From: an uncultured Prevotella sp.
GTDB taxonomy: Bacteria; Bacteroidota; Bacteroidia; Bacteroidales; Bacteroidaceae
Assembly (NCBI GenBank): GCA_934219025.1
Contig: CAKQDG010000111.1
Span: 1-6,679 of the forward strand
DNA length: 6,679 nucleotides
Direction: 5' to 3'
Part shown: one piece after another, positions 6,519 through 6,679 of the stretch
How positions within the stretch are numbered: position 1 is the first letter of the stretch
Layout of the letters: each line of letters opens with the position of its first letter
Translations under genes and position numbers: made by a program
Notes under the pieces: model-generated
The model's input: only the letters and a program-made list of their open reading frames with translations
Told to the model about the DNA's origin: nothing
The model's database searches: none

Positions 6519-6679
6519 CAAGTCATAGCCTTTTCACTATTTTTCTACAAAAATACAAAAACAATCTGAAAAAACTGTTTTTAGACTGTAATTTGTCCAG
6601 AACTCAAAAGAAAATAAACAAGAATTCTGCTTGTTGAATCATTATTCCGTCACAAAGCTATCATTTGGTATCGGTATTT
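6519..6679. other. A/T-rich stretch without a recognisable gene
   Basis: All frames are broken by stops. The minus strand has several T5-T6 runs, a weak imperfect hairpin (6565-6585, TCTAAAAA/TTTTTCAGA with one bulged base) and a second TAnnTTTG-like string, TATTTTTG (6548-6555), without a spaced -33 element. A minus-strand tail IPIPNDSFVTE ending at TAA (6642-6644) could be the end of a gene outside the window, but 11 residues are too few to judge. Confidence 0.4.

Noticed and set aside
6548..6555. Second promoter, TATTTTTG on the minus strand
   Set aside because: It matches TAnnTTTG but lies in a T-rich tract where this occurs easily, has no -33 element at the right distance and precedes only the coding remnant.
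1..6679. A new multi-gene defence system in place of type I RM
   Set aside because: Each gene matches a known family in the standard order for Bacteroidales type I operons with a DUF1016 accessory gene. The novelty lies in lesions and junction repeats, not in a new gene set.

Overview
The window carries most of a chromosomal type I restriction-modification (RM) locus, read entirely from the minus strand, right to left. The order is hsdM (6333-4723), hsdS (4717-4038), a DUF1016/YhcG-type nuclease gene (4041-2923) and hsdR (2873 or 2933, running off the left edge). The host is most likely a member of the Bacteroidales (Bacteroides/Prevotella type). The protein sequences resemble type I RM sets of that group, the start regions are A/T-rich without clear Shine-Dalgarno sites, and a TAnnTTTG-like -7 promoter element lies upstream of hsdM. 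This is inferred from composition and remembered family patterns, not from a database search.

From right to left, the first 160 bp (6519-6679) hold no recognisable gene. Next comes a 44-codon remnant resembling the C-terminal end of a WYL-domain regulator (6515-6384), and then the putative hsdM promoter. hsdM is an open frame of 536 codons but appears to lack its whole catalytic core. The sequence passes from the N-terminal domain (ending STNTKAG) straight into the part that normally follows the active site (LPSTSDG), so the SAM-binding DPxxGTGG-type motif and the NPPF motif are missing. hsdS is reduced to about half length and breaks frame where the front of one target-recognition domain appears joined to the back of another. 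The DUF1016 gene has an in-frame amber codon exactly where a glutamine is expected. Only hsdR looks undamaged: all 977 codons from 2933 to the window edge are open, with nuclease and helicase motifs present.

In a working system HsdM and HsdS form the methyltransferase and HsdR adds ATP-driven translocation and cleavage; DUF1016 proteins are frequent accessory genes in such operons. As read here, the locus should neither methylate nor cut by itself. HsdR could persist harmlessly, or might serve another M/S pair elsewhere in the genome.

The most unusual non-coding signal is a pair of imperfect direct repeats at the 5' ends of the DUF1016 gene and hsdR (4000-4026 and 2916-2942). All four differences between them fall at third codon positions, both copies are in frame with the downstream gene, and the hsdR copy contains a perfect 22-bp palindrome centred on a candidate hsdR start codon. 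I found no CRISPR array, tRNA, rRNA or insertion sequence.
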